Below are positions 1-9,206 of a DNA stretch of 64,000 nt, one piece after another. Made by a program: the position numbers and the translations under genes. The notes under the pieces are model-generated. The model was given only the letters and a program-made list of their open reading frames with translations. It searched no databases and was not told the origin of the DNA. Source of the stretch: Haloarcula halobia (GTDB taxonomy: Archaea > Halobacteriota > Halobacteria > Halobacteriales > Haloarculaceae); NCBI RefSeq assembly GCF_029338255.1, contig NZ_CP119787.1, forward strand, positions 2,294,001-2,358,000. Direction: 5' to 3'. Position 1 is the first letter of the stretch. The number at the start of each line of letters is the position of its first letter.

Positions 1-176
1 GGTCGCTCGTCGGTCGGTGAGGGAGACGGGACGACAGTCGATTCCGTCGGCGACGGTGTCACGGTTTCGGACGGTCGCACCGCGGGTGTGGAACCGTCAC
101 GACACCCCGCCAGCGTCGCCAGGACCGTGGCCCCCGCCATGAGGACAGCGCGTCGGGTCCCATTGTGGTCGGTCAC
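1..176 (-). CDS. Tat-exported lipoprotein, 3' end outside window
   Basis: Read from a GTG at 176, the protein begins with a short polar stretch, a twin-arginine (TRRAVLM), a hydrophobic run and the lipobox LAGC at about residues 20-23, followed by a Thr/Ser/Pro-rich linker (SETVTPSPTESTVVPSPSP). That order is the haloarchaeal pattern for Tat export followed by lipid anchoring at the Cys. An AT-rich stretch (gatttttcatt on the minus strand, about 193-203) sits at leaderless distance from the GTG. Only the first 58 codons are in the window, so the mature domain and function are unknown. Signal and lipobox are seen directly; export route is inferred from family knowledge. Confidence 0.72.
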   Translation of the reverse strand, partial: MTDHNGTRRAVLMAGATVLATLAGCRDGSTPAVRPSETVTPSPTESTVVPSPSPTDER

Positions 177-281
177 ACCGGCTCAACGCGGCGAGCAATG
201 AAAAATCGGCGGGGAGCCCGGTCGGCGACTGCTTTCACTGTCAGGGACGCCAGTCATAGTGTGAGGGGACCATTCTCTCTC

Positions 282-626
282 ATGGTTGTAGGACGACTCC
301 TGCACTGGCTCGTCAGGGACACGATGCGCGAGACGGGGCGGGACGTGAGCAGAGTGAAGCGAAACGCGGTCGACATCGTCACCCACCCCGTACGGACGCT
401 TTTGAACATCGCGTTCATGACCGTGCTGGTCGGCGTGCTCTACACCATCGTGTACGACAGCGGGGCCGTCGCCGCCGTCGACACCGCCGAGGGAGACAGC
501 CTGGCGATGGTGCTGGCCATCCTGCCACCGCTCCCCGTACTGGCGCTCATCGGGGGTGCCATGGTCGTGCTGGTCCCGCTCACGATGCTGTTTAGAGGTG
601 TCAGCCACGGCCGGTACTACCACTGA
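282..626 (+). CDS. Small two-helix membrane protein, function unknown
   Basis: I start at ATG 282 (MVVGRLLHWLVRD) because upstream in-frame codons lack haloarchaeal protein character and overlap the divergent lipoprotein promoter; an alternative ATG lies at 324. The 114-residue product has a basic N-terminal part, then two hydrophobic segments (roughly residues 40-56 and 75-103) separated by a short acidic loop, and ends in a short basic tail (HGRYYH). No domain is recognised. It stands alone between a divergent lipoprotein and the convergent glyA. Likely a small cytoplasmic-membrane protein. Confidence 0.6.
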   Translation: MVVGRLLHWLVRDTMRETGRDVSRVKRNAVDIVTHPVRTLLNIAFMTVLVGVLYTIVYDSGAVAAVDTAEGDSLAMVLAILPPLPVLALIGGAMVVLVPLTMLFRGVSHGRYYH

Positions 627-658
627 CACGGGACAACGCCGAAGGCGAGACGCGCGTT

Positions 659-1906
659 TCAGTCGTACAGCGGGAACTCGTCGGTCAGTTCGTCGACGCG
701 CTGGCTTACTTCGGCGACGACGTCGTCGTCATGGGGGGCGTCGACGACCCGGTAGATGAGGTCGGCGACCTCGCGGCAAGTCTCCTCGTCGAAGCCACGG
801 GTTGTGAGCGCGGGCGTACCCGCGCGGATGCCCGAGGGGTTGAACGCCGAGCGCGTCTCTCCGGGGACGGTGTTTGCGTTCAGGACGATGCCGGCCTCCT
901 CCAGCGCTGCCTCCACGTCCTTGCCCGTCGTGTCCGGGTGCGAGGGGCGGAGGTCGACGAGGACGAGGTGGTTGTCGGTCCCGTCCGAGACGAGGTCGAG
1001 GCCGTGTTCCTGCAGGCGCTCGCCGAGGGCGCGCGCGTTGTCGACGGTCTGCCGGGCGTAGGTCTCGAATTCGGACTCGAGGGCCTCGCCGAAGCCGACG
1101 GCCTTGCCGGCGACGTTGTGCATCAGGGGGCCGCCCTGGGAGCCGGGGAAGACGGCCGAGTCGACGTCGTCGGCGTATTCCTCGTCGCACATGATGATGC
1201 CGCCGCGGCCGGCCCGAATCGTCTTGTGGGTCGACCCGGTGACGAAGTCGGCGACGCCGACCGGCGACTCGTGGACGCCGGCGGCGACCAGGCCGGTGAT
1301 GTGCGCGATGTCCGCCAGGTGGTAGGCGTCGACGGCGTCGGCGGCCGTCTGGATGCGCGCGAAGTCGACCTCGCGCGGGTACGCGGAGTACCCCGAGACG
1401 ATGATGTCAGGGTCGAACGCCTCGGCCTGTTCCCGCAGGCCGTCGTAGTCGATGTAGCCCGTCTCCTCGTCGACCTCGTACTGCTCTACCTCGTAGACCT
1501 GGCCGGCGAAGTTCGCGGGATGCCCGTGCGAGAGGTGGCCGCCGTGGGTCAGGTCGAGTGAGAGAATCTTGTCGCCGGGTTCGAGGACGGCCAGGTAGAC
1601 GCCCATGTTTGCCTGTGAGCCCGAATGGGGTTGGACGTTGACGTGGTTGGCGCCCCACAGCTCCTTCGCGCGGTCGATGGCGAGCTGTTCGACCTCGTCG
1701 GCGTACTCACAGCCGCCGTAGTACCGCGAACCCGGGTAGCCCTCGGCGTACTTGTTGGTCAGCTCAGAACTCTGGGCCTCCAGGACGGCCTCACTGACGT
1801 GGTTCTCGCTCGCGATCATCGCCAGCGTGTCGTTCTGTCGGGACCGTTCGCCCGCCAGTGCGTCTGCGACAGCCGGGTCCGTCTCGCGGACTGTGTCGTA
1901 GGTCAT
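659..1906 (-). CDS. glyA: Serine hydroxymethyltransferase
   Basis: Interconverts serine and glycine with transfer of a one-carbon unit to a folate carrier; PLP-dependent, cytoplasmic. The sequence shows the family signature around the PLP lysine (TGSTHKTIRAGRGG), the N-terminal block TLAMIASENHVS, and NKYAEGYPGSRYYGG. Length (415 aa) matches the family. An in-frame start 27 nt further upstream exists, but MTYDTVRETDP at 1906 gives the usual N-terminus. It is a single gene, convergent with the small membrane protein and divergent from the CHAT-like gene. Confidence 0.97.
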   Translation of the reverse strand: MTYDTVRETDPAVADALAGERSRQNDTLAMIASENHVSEAVLEAQSSELTNKYAEGYPGSRYYGGCEYADEVEQLAIDRAKELWGANHVNVQPHSGSQANMGVYLAVLEPGDKILSLDLTHGGHLSHGHPANFAGQVYEVEQYEVDEETGYIDYDGLREQAEAFDPDIIVSGYSAYPREVDFARIQTAADAVDAYHLADIAHITGLVAAGVHESPVGVADFVTGSTHKTIRAGRGGIIMCDEEYADDVDSAVFPGSQGGPLMHNVAGKAVGFGEALESEFETYARQTVDNARALGERLQEHGLDLVSDGTDNHLVLVDLRPSHPDTTGKDVEAALEEAGIVLNANTVPGETRSAFNPSGIRAGTPALTTRGFDEETCREVADLIYRVVDAPHDDDVVAEVSQRVDELTDEFPLYD

Positions 1907-2147
1907 ATCGGATTCTCTGGACCCGCCCGACAATAAGCTACCCTTTGGAGGACCGTGTGATAGCCCGTGACGGACCGGGTTTCCGACCTGTCAGGTCCGG
2001 CCGTCGTGGTTTCTTCCATCCACGAGAACGGTGTTCAGAACCGCGATTCGGGGCGGTACATAATGAGCCGAAATATTGCGGAACGGCAACACGAATCAGT
2101 ACGTATTTAGTGGAGACTCGCAGAGTTGCTACCGTAGTCACCTGGGG
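1907..2147. promoter_or_regulatory. Divergent promoter region glyA / CHAT-like gene
   Basis: A 241-base gap between two divergent genes. The box gtattta at 2103-2109 lies about 40 nt before the GTG at 2148 and is a plausible TATA element for the CHAT-like gene; another AT-rich spot, aaatatt, is at 2071-2077. A TTG at 2076 opens the same frame earlier and cannot be ruled out as the start. For glyA, the minus-strand box is not obvious. I see no other structure here. Confidence 0.4.
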
Positions 2148-4199
2148 GTGACAGCGTTCGTGGGACTGAACGACGATTACGCCGACGGGTGGACCGGCGA
2201 GCCATCGGAGGCAGTCGCAACCGTACTGCGACAGCTCGACGACCGGACCGACGACGTGGTCCGCCCGATCCGGCGCGCGACGGACGAACAGTACGCGGGG
2301 GAAGCCACCGAGTTCGTGGTGCCGGGGAGCACACCGACCGTCGAGACCCTGGACGTCGGCGGGGTGGTGCGGCCGACGTCGGCGGTGACGCTGCCGTCGG
2401 GCACGTACCTGCTGACCGTGACACTCGAACCGGACGGCGAGGGCCGGGGCTCGACGAGATTGCTGGTCCAGTTCGAGGGGCCGGCCTCGCTCCGCCCGGT
2501 CGCCGAGGGCACGCGCGTCCTGCTGCGAGGCGCCTCGACCGTGACGGTCGGGTGCCGGACCGACGACGAGTCGGGGCCGGCCCGGATACGAGTCCCGGAG
2601 ACGGTGTCGGGCGTCGCGGCGGGCCTGTCGTACCTGAGCGTGGCCCACGAGACGACGGGGCCGGCACGGTCACACCCGGGCCGCCGTCGACACCCGCCAC
2701 TGGTGACCGTCGACGACACGCTCTCGGTCCCTCAGTCGGTCCGCGACCGGCGGGCAGCGACCGGCATCGAACTGCGGGTCCCGTCCTCCGTCGCCGACCT
2801 GTTCGTCGCCGCACCCCTCGCGTACTACCTCGGGGCCGACCTGTGTGTCGGCGACCGGGACAGGGCTGTCCTGACCGCGGCGGACACGGACGTCAGGCGG
2901 ACGTTCGACCGACTGCCGCAGTTCCAGGCGGACGTCGCGAGTGTCCTCCGGCGCGTGTTCTACCTCGACTGCCTGGTGCGGCGACTCGACCCCGACACGG
3001 CCGCCGAGGGCCTGCTGGACCGACTGGACCTCGATCCGGGGACGGTCCGGTCGCTCTCGCCGGCCGGTCGCCTCGAGCGGTACCTCGAGGTGCCGACGGC
3101 CCCGCTGCGGGAGGAACTGCCCGACTGGCACCTCTCGACACACGTTCGCCCGTCGCTGTCGCGGACCCGGTGTCTCCCCTACCTGCTCGACAAGCTCAGC
3201 CTGGTGTACATCGCCGAGGGGGCGGAGATGGAACCGGAGGACCTCCTCGACCGGACGCTGACCGACGCGTTCCCCACCCGCGGCGCCGAGTCGCCGCCCG
3301 AGTCGGTGCTGGCGCCGAAACTCGGTGCCGGTCGCTCACAGGCATGGATGGCGCCGGGGACGCCCATCGACGCGTTCAAGGCGACGCCGGCGGCCTTCGA
3401 GAACCGCTTTCGCTACCGGGACCGCGAGACGGGCGAGATGCAGGTCACCGTCGTCCGCAACGACGACGCGATGGGGGACGAACACGACGCCGTCGCCGAG
3501 ATCTACCGCGGTGCGGACCTCCCGATGGACGTCGCGGTCTGCGAACGACTGACGACGGGCGAACTGGCGTCGGTCCTCGAGGACGAGAACGACTTCGTCC
3601 ACTTCATCGGCCACTGCGACGCCGATGGGTTGCGCTGCCCGGACGGCAACCTCGCGACGAGCTCGCTGTGTGACGTCCGGACGCGGACCTTCTTCCTCAA
3701 CGCGTGTGGCTCCTACGACGAGGGACTCGCACTCGTCGATGGGGGTGCCGTCGCCGGCGCGGTGACGTTCACCGACGTGTTGAACAGCCACGCGGCGATG
3801 GTCGGGACGGCGTTCGCCCACCTGCTGAGCAACGGCTTTTGCCTCCAGCGGGCCATCGAACTGGCCCGGCGTCGTATCATGATGGGGAAGGACTACGCCG
3901 TCGTCGGCGACGGCACGTACGCGCTCGTCGCCCAGCACACGCAACCGACCGTCGTGTGGCTCTCGGAGTGTGACGACGGTTTCGAACTGGCCTGTGAAGT
4001 CGTCACGCCGCGGTCGGCGGGCGGGAATTACCGGGTCCCCTTTGCCGACGAACAGACGCTCAACGGGACGGACCGTCGGTTCACCGTCGACGAAGCCACC
4101 CTCCGCTCCGGACTGCGCGAGGCGTCGTTTCCGGTCATATTCGACGACGAGTTCTACTGGTCGGACGAGCTGGCAGACGCCCTCGAGACGCGGGTGTGA
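2148..4199 (+). CDS. CHAT-like (caspase-fold) protein, unknown role
   Basis: A 683-residue protein (707 if the TTG at 2076 is used). The C-terminal third carries the hallmarks of CHAT/caspase-like peptidases: a His in HFIGHCDADG (His489 with the GTG start) and a Cys in FFLNACGSYDEG (Cys520), followed by the typical G-AVAGAVTFTDV and ALIELARRRIM-like helices seen after the catalytic Cys. The N-terminal ~440 residues match nothing I know; they include a beta-rich stretch and a middle helical part. I see no signal peptide or membrane helix, so it is probably cytoplasmic. It is monocistronic, with no CRISPR, gasdermin or toxin gene next to it. CHAT proteases elsewhere act in programmed death or defence; that role here is only inference, and the protein could be catalytically inactive. 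Confidence 0.72.
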   Translation: MTAFVGLNDDYADGWTGEPSEAVATVLRQLDDRTDDVVRPIRRATDEQYAGEATEFVVPGSTPTVETLDVGGVVRPTSAVTLPSGTYLLTVTLEPDGEGRGSTRLLVQFEGPASLRPVAEGTRVLLRGASTVTVGCRTDDESGPARIRVPETVSGVAAGLSYLSVAHETTGPARSHPGRRRHPPLVTVDDTLSVPQSVRDRRAATGIELRVPSSVADLFVAAPLAYYLGADLCVGDRDRAVLTAADTDVRRTFDRLPQFQADVASVLRRVFYLDCLVRRLDPDTAAEGLLDRLDLDPGTVRSLSPAGRLERYLEVPTAPLREELPDWHLSTHVRPSLSRTRCLPYLLDKLSLVYIAEGAEMEPEDLLDRTLTDAFPTRGAESPPESVLAPKLGAGRSQAWMAPGTPIDAFKATPAAFENRFRYRDRETGEMQVTVVRNDDAMGDEHDAVAEIYRGADLPMDVAVCERLTTGELASVLEDENDFVHFIGHCDADGLRCPDGNLATSSLCDVRTRTFFLNACGSYDEGLALVDGGAVAGAVTFTDVLNSHAAMVGTAFAHLLSNGFCLQRAIELARRRIMMGKDYAVVGDGTYALVAQHTQPTVVWLSECDDGFELACEVVTPRSAGGNYRVPFADEQTLNGTDRRFTVDEATLRSGLREASFPVIFDDEFYWSDELADALETRV

Positions 4200-4390
4200 G
4201 CGCCCCATCCATCCTCGCTGTCGCCAGGCAAGCGGCGTCGTAGCGCGATTCCGGGCGGCGGAGGGGCGCTACCGCCGACGCTGCCCGACGCGGTTCGTCG
4301 GTGTGATACCGACGCTGCCCCGATCGGTTCGAGCAGTCGACCGGCGAGAGTGCGGTTCTCGCGGATGAATTCAACGGAATTTGGCCAATA

Positions 4391-4400
4391 AAATTAAATA
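4391..4400 (+). promoter_or_regulatory. TATA box of tbsP
   Basis: The run aaattaaata, preceded by ggccaata which may include the BRE, ends 30 nt before the ATG at 4431. This spacing fits a transcript with almost no leader. A second AT-rich run, ctatatatct at 4411-4420, lies too close to the ATG to be the main box but could bind a regulator. Confidence 0.6.
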
Positions 4401-4430
4401 TGGTACTGGACTATATATCTAGCAACAACA

Positions 4431-5246
4431 ATGAGTACAAATCTTGTGCAGGACGACATCGGAACCATTCTCACATCGGTGTTCGACACCGGTGAGACCC
4501 TGTACGTCGTCAATCCCTCCGGAGAGACGGTCTCGGAGGTTATCACGACGCTGGACGAACACCCCGACCACCCCGAGGTCCGGATGCTGGCCGCGGAGAG
4601 CGTCCTCAAGGACGTCATGGACGACTTCATCGTCGCGAGCACTGCCGCCGATCTCATCGAATCCGGGTCGCTCTCGCTCCGACTGCTCGAGGCGGGTCCG
4701 AACCACTCCATCGCGGTGACGAGCGACGAGGTGTACGCGCTGGTCACCGTCGGCGACACCGTCGCGGGCCTGGGCACCGACGACGACGAGTTCGTCGGCG
4801 ACGCCTACGGGTTCTACGCCGACGTCTGGGAGGACGCAGCGACGTTCACGCTCCGGACGCCACCGCTCTCGCGCGTCCGGGAGACGCTCGAGGCGGACAT
4901 CGGCCCGGAGACGGCCGCCGACTTCGACGCCGTCCTCGGGTCGCTCGCCACGGCGCGTGGCGACGGTAACGGCCTCGACGAGGTGACCATCGCGCTGCTC
5001 GTCGCCGCGAAGAACGGCCAACTGCTCTACGACATCAGCAAGTGGGGCGAGGACATCGGCCTCGCGAGCAAGGCGACGTTCTCCCGGACGAAGACCAAAC
5101 TCGAGGACATGGGCCTCATCGACACCGAGAAGGTCCCCATCGACGTGGGTCGACCGCGACTCCGCCTCATGCTCGGCGACGAGCGACTGAAGGAGGCAGA
5201 CAGCGACGACCTGGCGAGCATCACCCAGAGCATCCTGGCCGCCTGA
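4431..5246 (+). CDS. tbsP: Transcriptional regulator TbsP
   Basis: A 271-residue DNA-binding protein of the TbsP family, described in haloarchaea as a suppressor of trmB phenotypes that acts on gluconeogenic gapII expression. The N-terminal half (LVQDDIGTILTSVFDTGETLYVV...) is the family-specific domain; residues about 180-245 form a winged helix (VTIALLVAAKNGQLLYDISKWG, then SKATFSRTKTKLEDMGLI), with the recognition helix around SKATFSRTKTKLED. Start fixed by the strong promoter 30 nt upstream. It precedes ycaO in the same direction, with a 49-nt gap. Family assignment is from memory of conserved motifs, and a role in sugar control in this organism is inferred. Confidence 0.85.
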   Translation: MSTNLVQDDIGTILTSVFDTGETLYVVNPSGETVSEVITTLDEHPDHPEVRMLAAESVLKDVMDDFIVASTAADLIESGSLSLRLLEAGPNHSIAVTSDEVYALVTVGDTVAGLGTDDDEFVGDAYGFYADVWEDAATFTLRTPPLSRVRETLEADIGPETAADFDAVLGSLATARGDGNGLDEVTIALLVAAKNGQLLYDISKWGEDIGLASKATFSRTKTKLEDMGLIDTEKVPIDVGRPRLRLMLGDERLKEADSDDLASITQSILAA

Positions 5247-5295
5247 CCGCCCCGGTTGGTGTAGGTTTTTCTGTCCCCTCCGTGTCTCACCGTGC

Positions 5296-7002
5296 ATGAC
5301 CACCATCGACGTCGCGGGGACGGGTCCGGCCGCCGAGGCGCTCCTCGCGGCGCTTTCCGACACGGAGACGGAGGTACGACACGAAGACGAACTCGACTTC
5401 GAGGGCACCGACCTGGCCGTCCTCGTCGAGCGAGTCGCCAGCGACCGCTTCGCGCGGGCGAACGACCGCGCGAGAGCGACGGGGACGCCCTGGGTTGCCG
5501 TGGAGCTGGGCGGCATCGGCGGCGTTCCGGTCGTCGACGCCGCGGTCAGCGGGTTCGCCCCCGAGACCGGGTGTTTCGACTGTCTCGCCGCACGTGTCGC
5601 CGCGAACGTTGACGAGCACGAATCGCCCGCGCAAGCCCCGTCGCCCGGCGTCCAGCGGTTCGCCGGCGCAATGGCGGGCCACCGAATCGAGCGGTTCCTC
5701 GCGGGCGAGGCGCCCCTGCCCGGGACCACGACGGAGATCCCCCAGGCCCAGCGCCAGTTCCTGCCCGTTCCAGGCTGTGACTGCGCCGGAGCCCCCGACA
5801 GGACGCTCCGACGTGACCACGACGCGCCCGACGATCCGGCGCTCGCACGCGCCCAAAAGGGACTCGACGAGCGCGTCGGCGTGGTCCACGAGGTCGGTGA
5901 AGTCGAGTCCTTCCCGGCCCCCTACTACCTCGCGACGCTCTCTGATACGTCGGGGTTCAGCGACGCGACGGCGCCGCGCCAGGCGGCCGGCGTCGCCGAC
6001 GACTGGAACGCGGCGTTCATGAAGGGACTGGGCGAGAGTTACGAGCGCTACGCCGCCGCCGTCTACCGGAGTGCGGCGCTCCCGACCGGGCCGCCCGAGC
6101 GCGTCGAGAACTCGATTCGCCCCACGTCGTTCGTCCGCCCCGACGAGTGGGGCTGGGACGGCGAGTCCATCGAGTGGTACCCGGCCGAACGGCTCGACTC
6201 CGGCGAGGCGGTCCACCTCCCAGCCGAGACGGTGCTCTATCCGCCGCCCTCTCGCCGGGTCCGCCCGCCGGTCACCACCGGCCTGGGCCTGGGCAACACG
6301 GGCACGGAGGCGCTGCTGTCGGGCCTCTACGAGGTCGTCGAGCGCGACGCGGCGATGCTCTCGTGGTACTCGACGTACGACCCGCTCGGCGTCGCCGTCG
6401 AGGGCCACGACACGTTCGAGACGCTGCGCCGGCGGGCACGCTCCGAGGACCTCGACGTGACGACGCTGTTGCTCACTCAGGACGTCGACGTCCCCGTCGT
6501 CGCCGTCGCGCTCAGCGGCGACGAGTGGCCGGCACTGGCCATCGGTTCGGCGGCAGCGCTGGATCCCGGCGACGCGGCCACGGGCGCACTGGCGGAGGCG
6601 CTGCAGAACTGGATGGAACTCGACGGGATGGGCCCCGAGGACGCGCAGGACTCTGACGGCGCCATCGGCCACTTCGCGCAGCGACCGGACGCCGCGGCGT
6701 CGTTCCTGGAGACGGAGACGACCGTCCCGATAGATAGCGTCGGACCCGACACCGTCCCCGAGGGAGAGGCGGAACTGGCCGCGCTCGTCGATCGAGTGAC
6801 CGCCGCCGGCCTCGACCCGTACGGCGCCCGCATCACGACCCGGGACGTCGAGGCCCTCGGGTTCGAGGCGGTGCGGGTCGTCTGTCCGACGGCCCAGCCG
6901 CTCTTCTTCGAGGATGCCTTCTTCGGCGAACGCGCCGAGCGCGTGCCCGAGGCGATGGGCTTCGAGGCGCGACTGGACTGGGAGCACCACCCGTTCCCGT
7001 AG
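5296..7002 (+). CDS. YcaO-domain protein with fused N-terminal domain
   Basis: YcaO enzymes use ATP to activate peptide-backbone amides, giving azolines, thioamides or related groups. The C-terminal part (about residues 190-568) contains the ATP/Mg-binding blocks: GLGESYERYA near 245-252, GLYEVVERDA near 343-352, and ALAEALQNWMELDG near 431-444 (E-x3-Q type). The first ~190 residues look like the precursor-binding/E1-like piece of azoline cyclodehydratases and carry two cysteine pairs, Cys93/Cys96 and Cys161/Cys163, a plausible zinc site. The protein ends in HHPFP, resembling the C-terminal proline-rich end of peptide cyclodehydratase YcaOs. No TfuA, dehydrogenase or precursor peptide gene is nearby. 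Substrate is unknown. Confidence 0.85.
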   Translation: MTTIDVAGTGPAAEALLAALSDTETEVRHEDELDFEGTDLAVLVERVASDRFARANDRARATGTPWVAVELGGIGGVPVVDAAVSGFAPETGCFDCLAARVAANVDEHESPAQAPSPGVQRFAGAMAGHRIERFLAGEAPLPGTTTEIPQAQRQFLPVPGCDCAGAPDRTLRRDHDAPDDPALARAQKGLDERVGVVHEVGEVESFPAPYYLATLSDTSGFSDATAPRQAAGVADDWNAAFMKGLGESYERYAAAVYRSAALPTGPPERVENSIRPTSFVRPDEWGWDGESIEWYPAERLDSGEAVHLPAETVLYPPPSRRVRPPVTTGLGLGNTGTEALLSGLYEVVERDAAMLSWYSTYDPLGVAVEGHDTFETLRRRARSEDLDVTTLLLTQDVDVPVVAVALSGDEWPALAIGSAAALDPGDAATGALAEALQNWMELDGMGPEDAQDSDGAIGHFAQRPDAAASFLETETTVPIDSVGPDTVPEGEAELAALVDRVTAAGLDPYGARITTRDVEALGFEAVRVVCPTAQPLFFEDAFFGERAERVPEAMGFEARLDWEHHPFP

Positions 7003-7030
7003 GTCGGCAACGCGGGAGGCAAGAAGCAGT

Positions 7031-8179
7031 TCAGATGCCGAACGTCGCGCGCAGCATGTCACGGGTCCCGGGACCGAGTCCGACGGCCGTGACAGCGACG
7101 AGCAAGAGCAGTGCGTAGCGCGGGCTCTCGTCCAGGAACTCCTCGTCGAACAGCCACACGACGGCGGACGCGACGACCAGTTTCACGACGAGGAAGGGCC
7201 AGGAGGTGCCCACGAGCGCAGTGACGTTCGCGGGCTGGAGCGCCTCCGTCGTCGCGATGATGAAGGCGTTGGCCGGGTGCTTCGGGTAGTACGTCAGTGG
7301 CACGTTCAGTGCGTCCAACCAGTCGGCGAGGACGACGTTCGCCACGCCGTCGATAGCGTGCCCCCAGATGACGAGCAGGCCGATGTGGCCGGTCCCCGAG
7401 TTGATCTCCGGCTTGTAAGCGTCGAAGGCGCGATAGAGGCCATACGAGAGGACGGTGGCGATGCCGACGGTGACCAGCAACACCGACGGGTACGCCGTCG
7501 AGTACTCCGTCGTCGCGGCGACCCAAGAGAGGTACGCCAGGGTGGCGACCACCAGCACCGACCCGGTGACGGCCGTCGCACGCGAGTAGTTCTCGATGTG
7601 GCCCTCCTTCTCAGCCCAGACGGCGGCCACGAGCGTCGCGAGCGTCAGCAGGAAGACGGTGCCGTAGATGACCGGGCTGATGATCAGCGAGCTGAGGGGA
7701 TACTCGACGATGGGGGAGAACCCCGACTCGAGCGCGCGGTCGGTGGCGTCCTCGACGGTCCGTAGCGCCCCACCCAGCAGCATGAACGGGACGAACGCGA
7801 AGTAGAGTGTGGGGTCGTCGGCGATCTCCAGGTTCTCGAGCAGGAGGTAGACGCCGATCAGCATGAAGAGGAGTATGAACATGTACCCCAGCTCGGAGAC
7901 GATGGTGTATCCAGGTTCGGCGACGATGCGACCCTCCCGGATGGCGTCGGCACAGCCACTCGTGAGCGCTTCGGGTCCGGAGGGGGTCATCACGGCGCAG
8001 CTGGCCGCTTTCGCGTCGGCGTAGACGGGCCCCCAGAAGTAATGCCACAGGAATCGGTCCCAGACGACTCGCGGCACAGCGAGGGCTGCACCGGTGCCCA
8101 CGACGAGGATGGCGACGAACGAGGCGATCCAGAGCCGTTCCGGACCGTACTCGTCGACGACTCGTCCGAAGGTGTTCAT
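7031..8179 (-). CDS. DUF63 family integral membrane protein
   Basis: A 382-residue polytopic membrane protein with about eight to ten hydrophobic segments, including an N-terminal helix (residues 15-35), a cluster around 100-140, then repeated helices up to the C-terminus. Family motifs of archaeal DUF63 include GGALRTVEDA, WGHAIDGVAN and the acidic FDEEFLDE near the end. No function is established for DUF63. It is convergent with ycaO (28-nt gap) and followed upstream by the IMPase-family gene on the same strand 80 nt away, so the two may be cotranscribed. Confidence 0.85.
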   Translation of the reverse strand: MNTFGRVVDEYGPERLWIASFVAILVVGTGAALAVPRVVWDRFLWHYFWGPVYADAKAASCAVMTPSGPEALTSGCADAIREGRIVAEPGYTIVSELGYMFILLFMLIGVYLLLENLEIADDPTLYFAFVPFMLLGGALRTVEDATDRALESGFSPIVEYPLSSLIISPVIYGTVFLLTLATLVAAVWAEKEGHIENYSRATAVTGSVLVVATLAYLSWVAATTEYSTAYPSVLLVTVGIATVLSYGLYRAFDAYKPEINSGTGHIGLLVIWGHAIDGVANVVLADWLDALNVPLTYYPKHPANAFIIATTEALQPANVTALVGTSWPFLVVKLVVASAVVWLFDEEFLDESPRYALLLLVAVTAVGLGPGTRDMLRATFGI

Positions 8180-8259
8180 GGGTCAGAGACCGGTATGGGG
8201 AGATTTCAGGCTTCCGGTCGCGTGCGCCGGCCCTTCGAGAACGACAGCCGGGTCGGGGG

Positions 8260-9096
8260 TCAGTCGAGCGCGTCCGCAGCCGCGTCGAGCAGTTCGTCGT
8301 GGGCCCGGCCGTTGGAGGCGACGAGCCCGTCGCTGTCGTAGTCCCACGGGTCGCCCGTCAGGTCGGTCACCGTCCCGCCGGCCTCGCGGACCAGGTGGAC
8401 GCCGGCGACGGTGTCCCAGAGGTACGTCGGGGTGGTACAGATCGTCCCCTCCAGGCCGCCGTCGGCGACCGCCGCCAGCGTCGCCTGGAAGCTGCCAAGC
8501 CGACGCATGTCGCCGAACCGCTCGACGACGGCGGTACAGAGGTCGCCGAACTCAGTGCGGTCGTCCCGGTCCCACCAGCCGGCCGGCGCGACGGCGAACG
8601 TCTCGGGGTCCGTGCGTTCGCTGACCGACACCGTCCGCCCGTCGCGGGTGACACTCTCGGGACCGCCCGCGTACAGGTCGCCCGTCGCCGGGAGGTACGT
8701 CGCCGACCCGACCGTCACCCCGCCGACGGTCGCCGCCACGCTGGTCGTCCACGTGTGCAACCCGCGGACGAAGTTGGCCGTCCCGTCGATGGGGTCGACA
8801 ATCCACGCGGCACCGCTGTCGGGCACCGCCTCGAGCGCCGTCGGTTCGTCCTCGCCGGACTCGGGGCCGACCAGCTGGGTGAGGTCTTCCTCACAGACGA
8901 ACCCGTCGCCGGGAAACTCCTCGCGGATGGTCGCGACGACCTGCCGTTGAGCGTCCCTGTCTGCCTCGGTCACGTAGTCGTTCTTGTTCGCTTTCGTCTC
9001 CACGGCCACCTCGCCGCGGAACGACTCGCGTGCTACGACGCCTCCCGACCGTGCGGCGCGTTCCGCGACCGCCGCCCGGTGGTGTTCATCGGCCAT
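8260..9096 (-). CDS. Inositol monophosphatase family protein
   Basis: A Mg-dependent sugar or inositol phosphate phosphatase. It carries all three metal-site blocks: E70/D71 (FVCEED), D101-P-I-D-G-T106 (WIVDPIDGTANF), and the C-terminal WD block (TYLWDTVAGVHLVREAG). Length of 278 aa is normal. In archaea such enzymes hydrolyse inositol-1-phosphate and/or fructose-1,6-bisphosphate; sequence alone does not separate these. It lies upstream of DUF63 on the same strand. Confidence 0.9.
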   Translation of the reverse strand: MADEHHRAAVAERAARSGGVVARESFRGEVAVETKANKNDYVTEADRDAQRQVVATIREEFPGDGFVCEEDLTQLVGPESGEDEPTALEAVPDSGAAWIVDPIDGTANFVRGLHTWTTSVAATVGGVTVGSATYLPATGDLYAGGPESVTRDGRTVSVSERTDPETFAVAPAGWWDRDDRTEFGDLCTAVVERFGDMRRLGSFQATLAAVADGGLEGTICTTPTYLWDTVAGVHLVREAGGTVTDLTGDPWDYDSDGLVASNGRAHDELLDAAADALD

Positions 9097-9206
9097 GTCG
9101 GCGTGTTCGGGGCCACCCCATTAACACCCCCGGTATCCCGTCCGTGACCGTCACGCACGGCTGCCGAGCAGCTCTGTACGACGTCGATACACACCTACGG
9201 CCGCCC

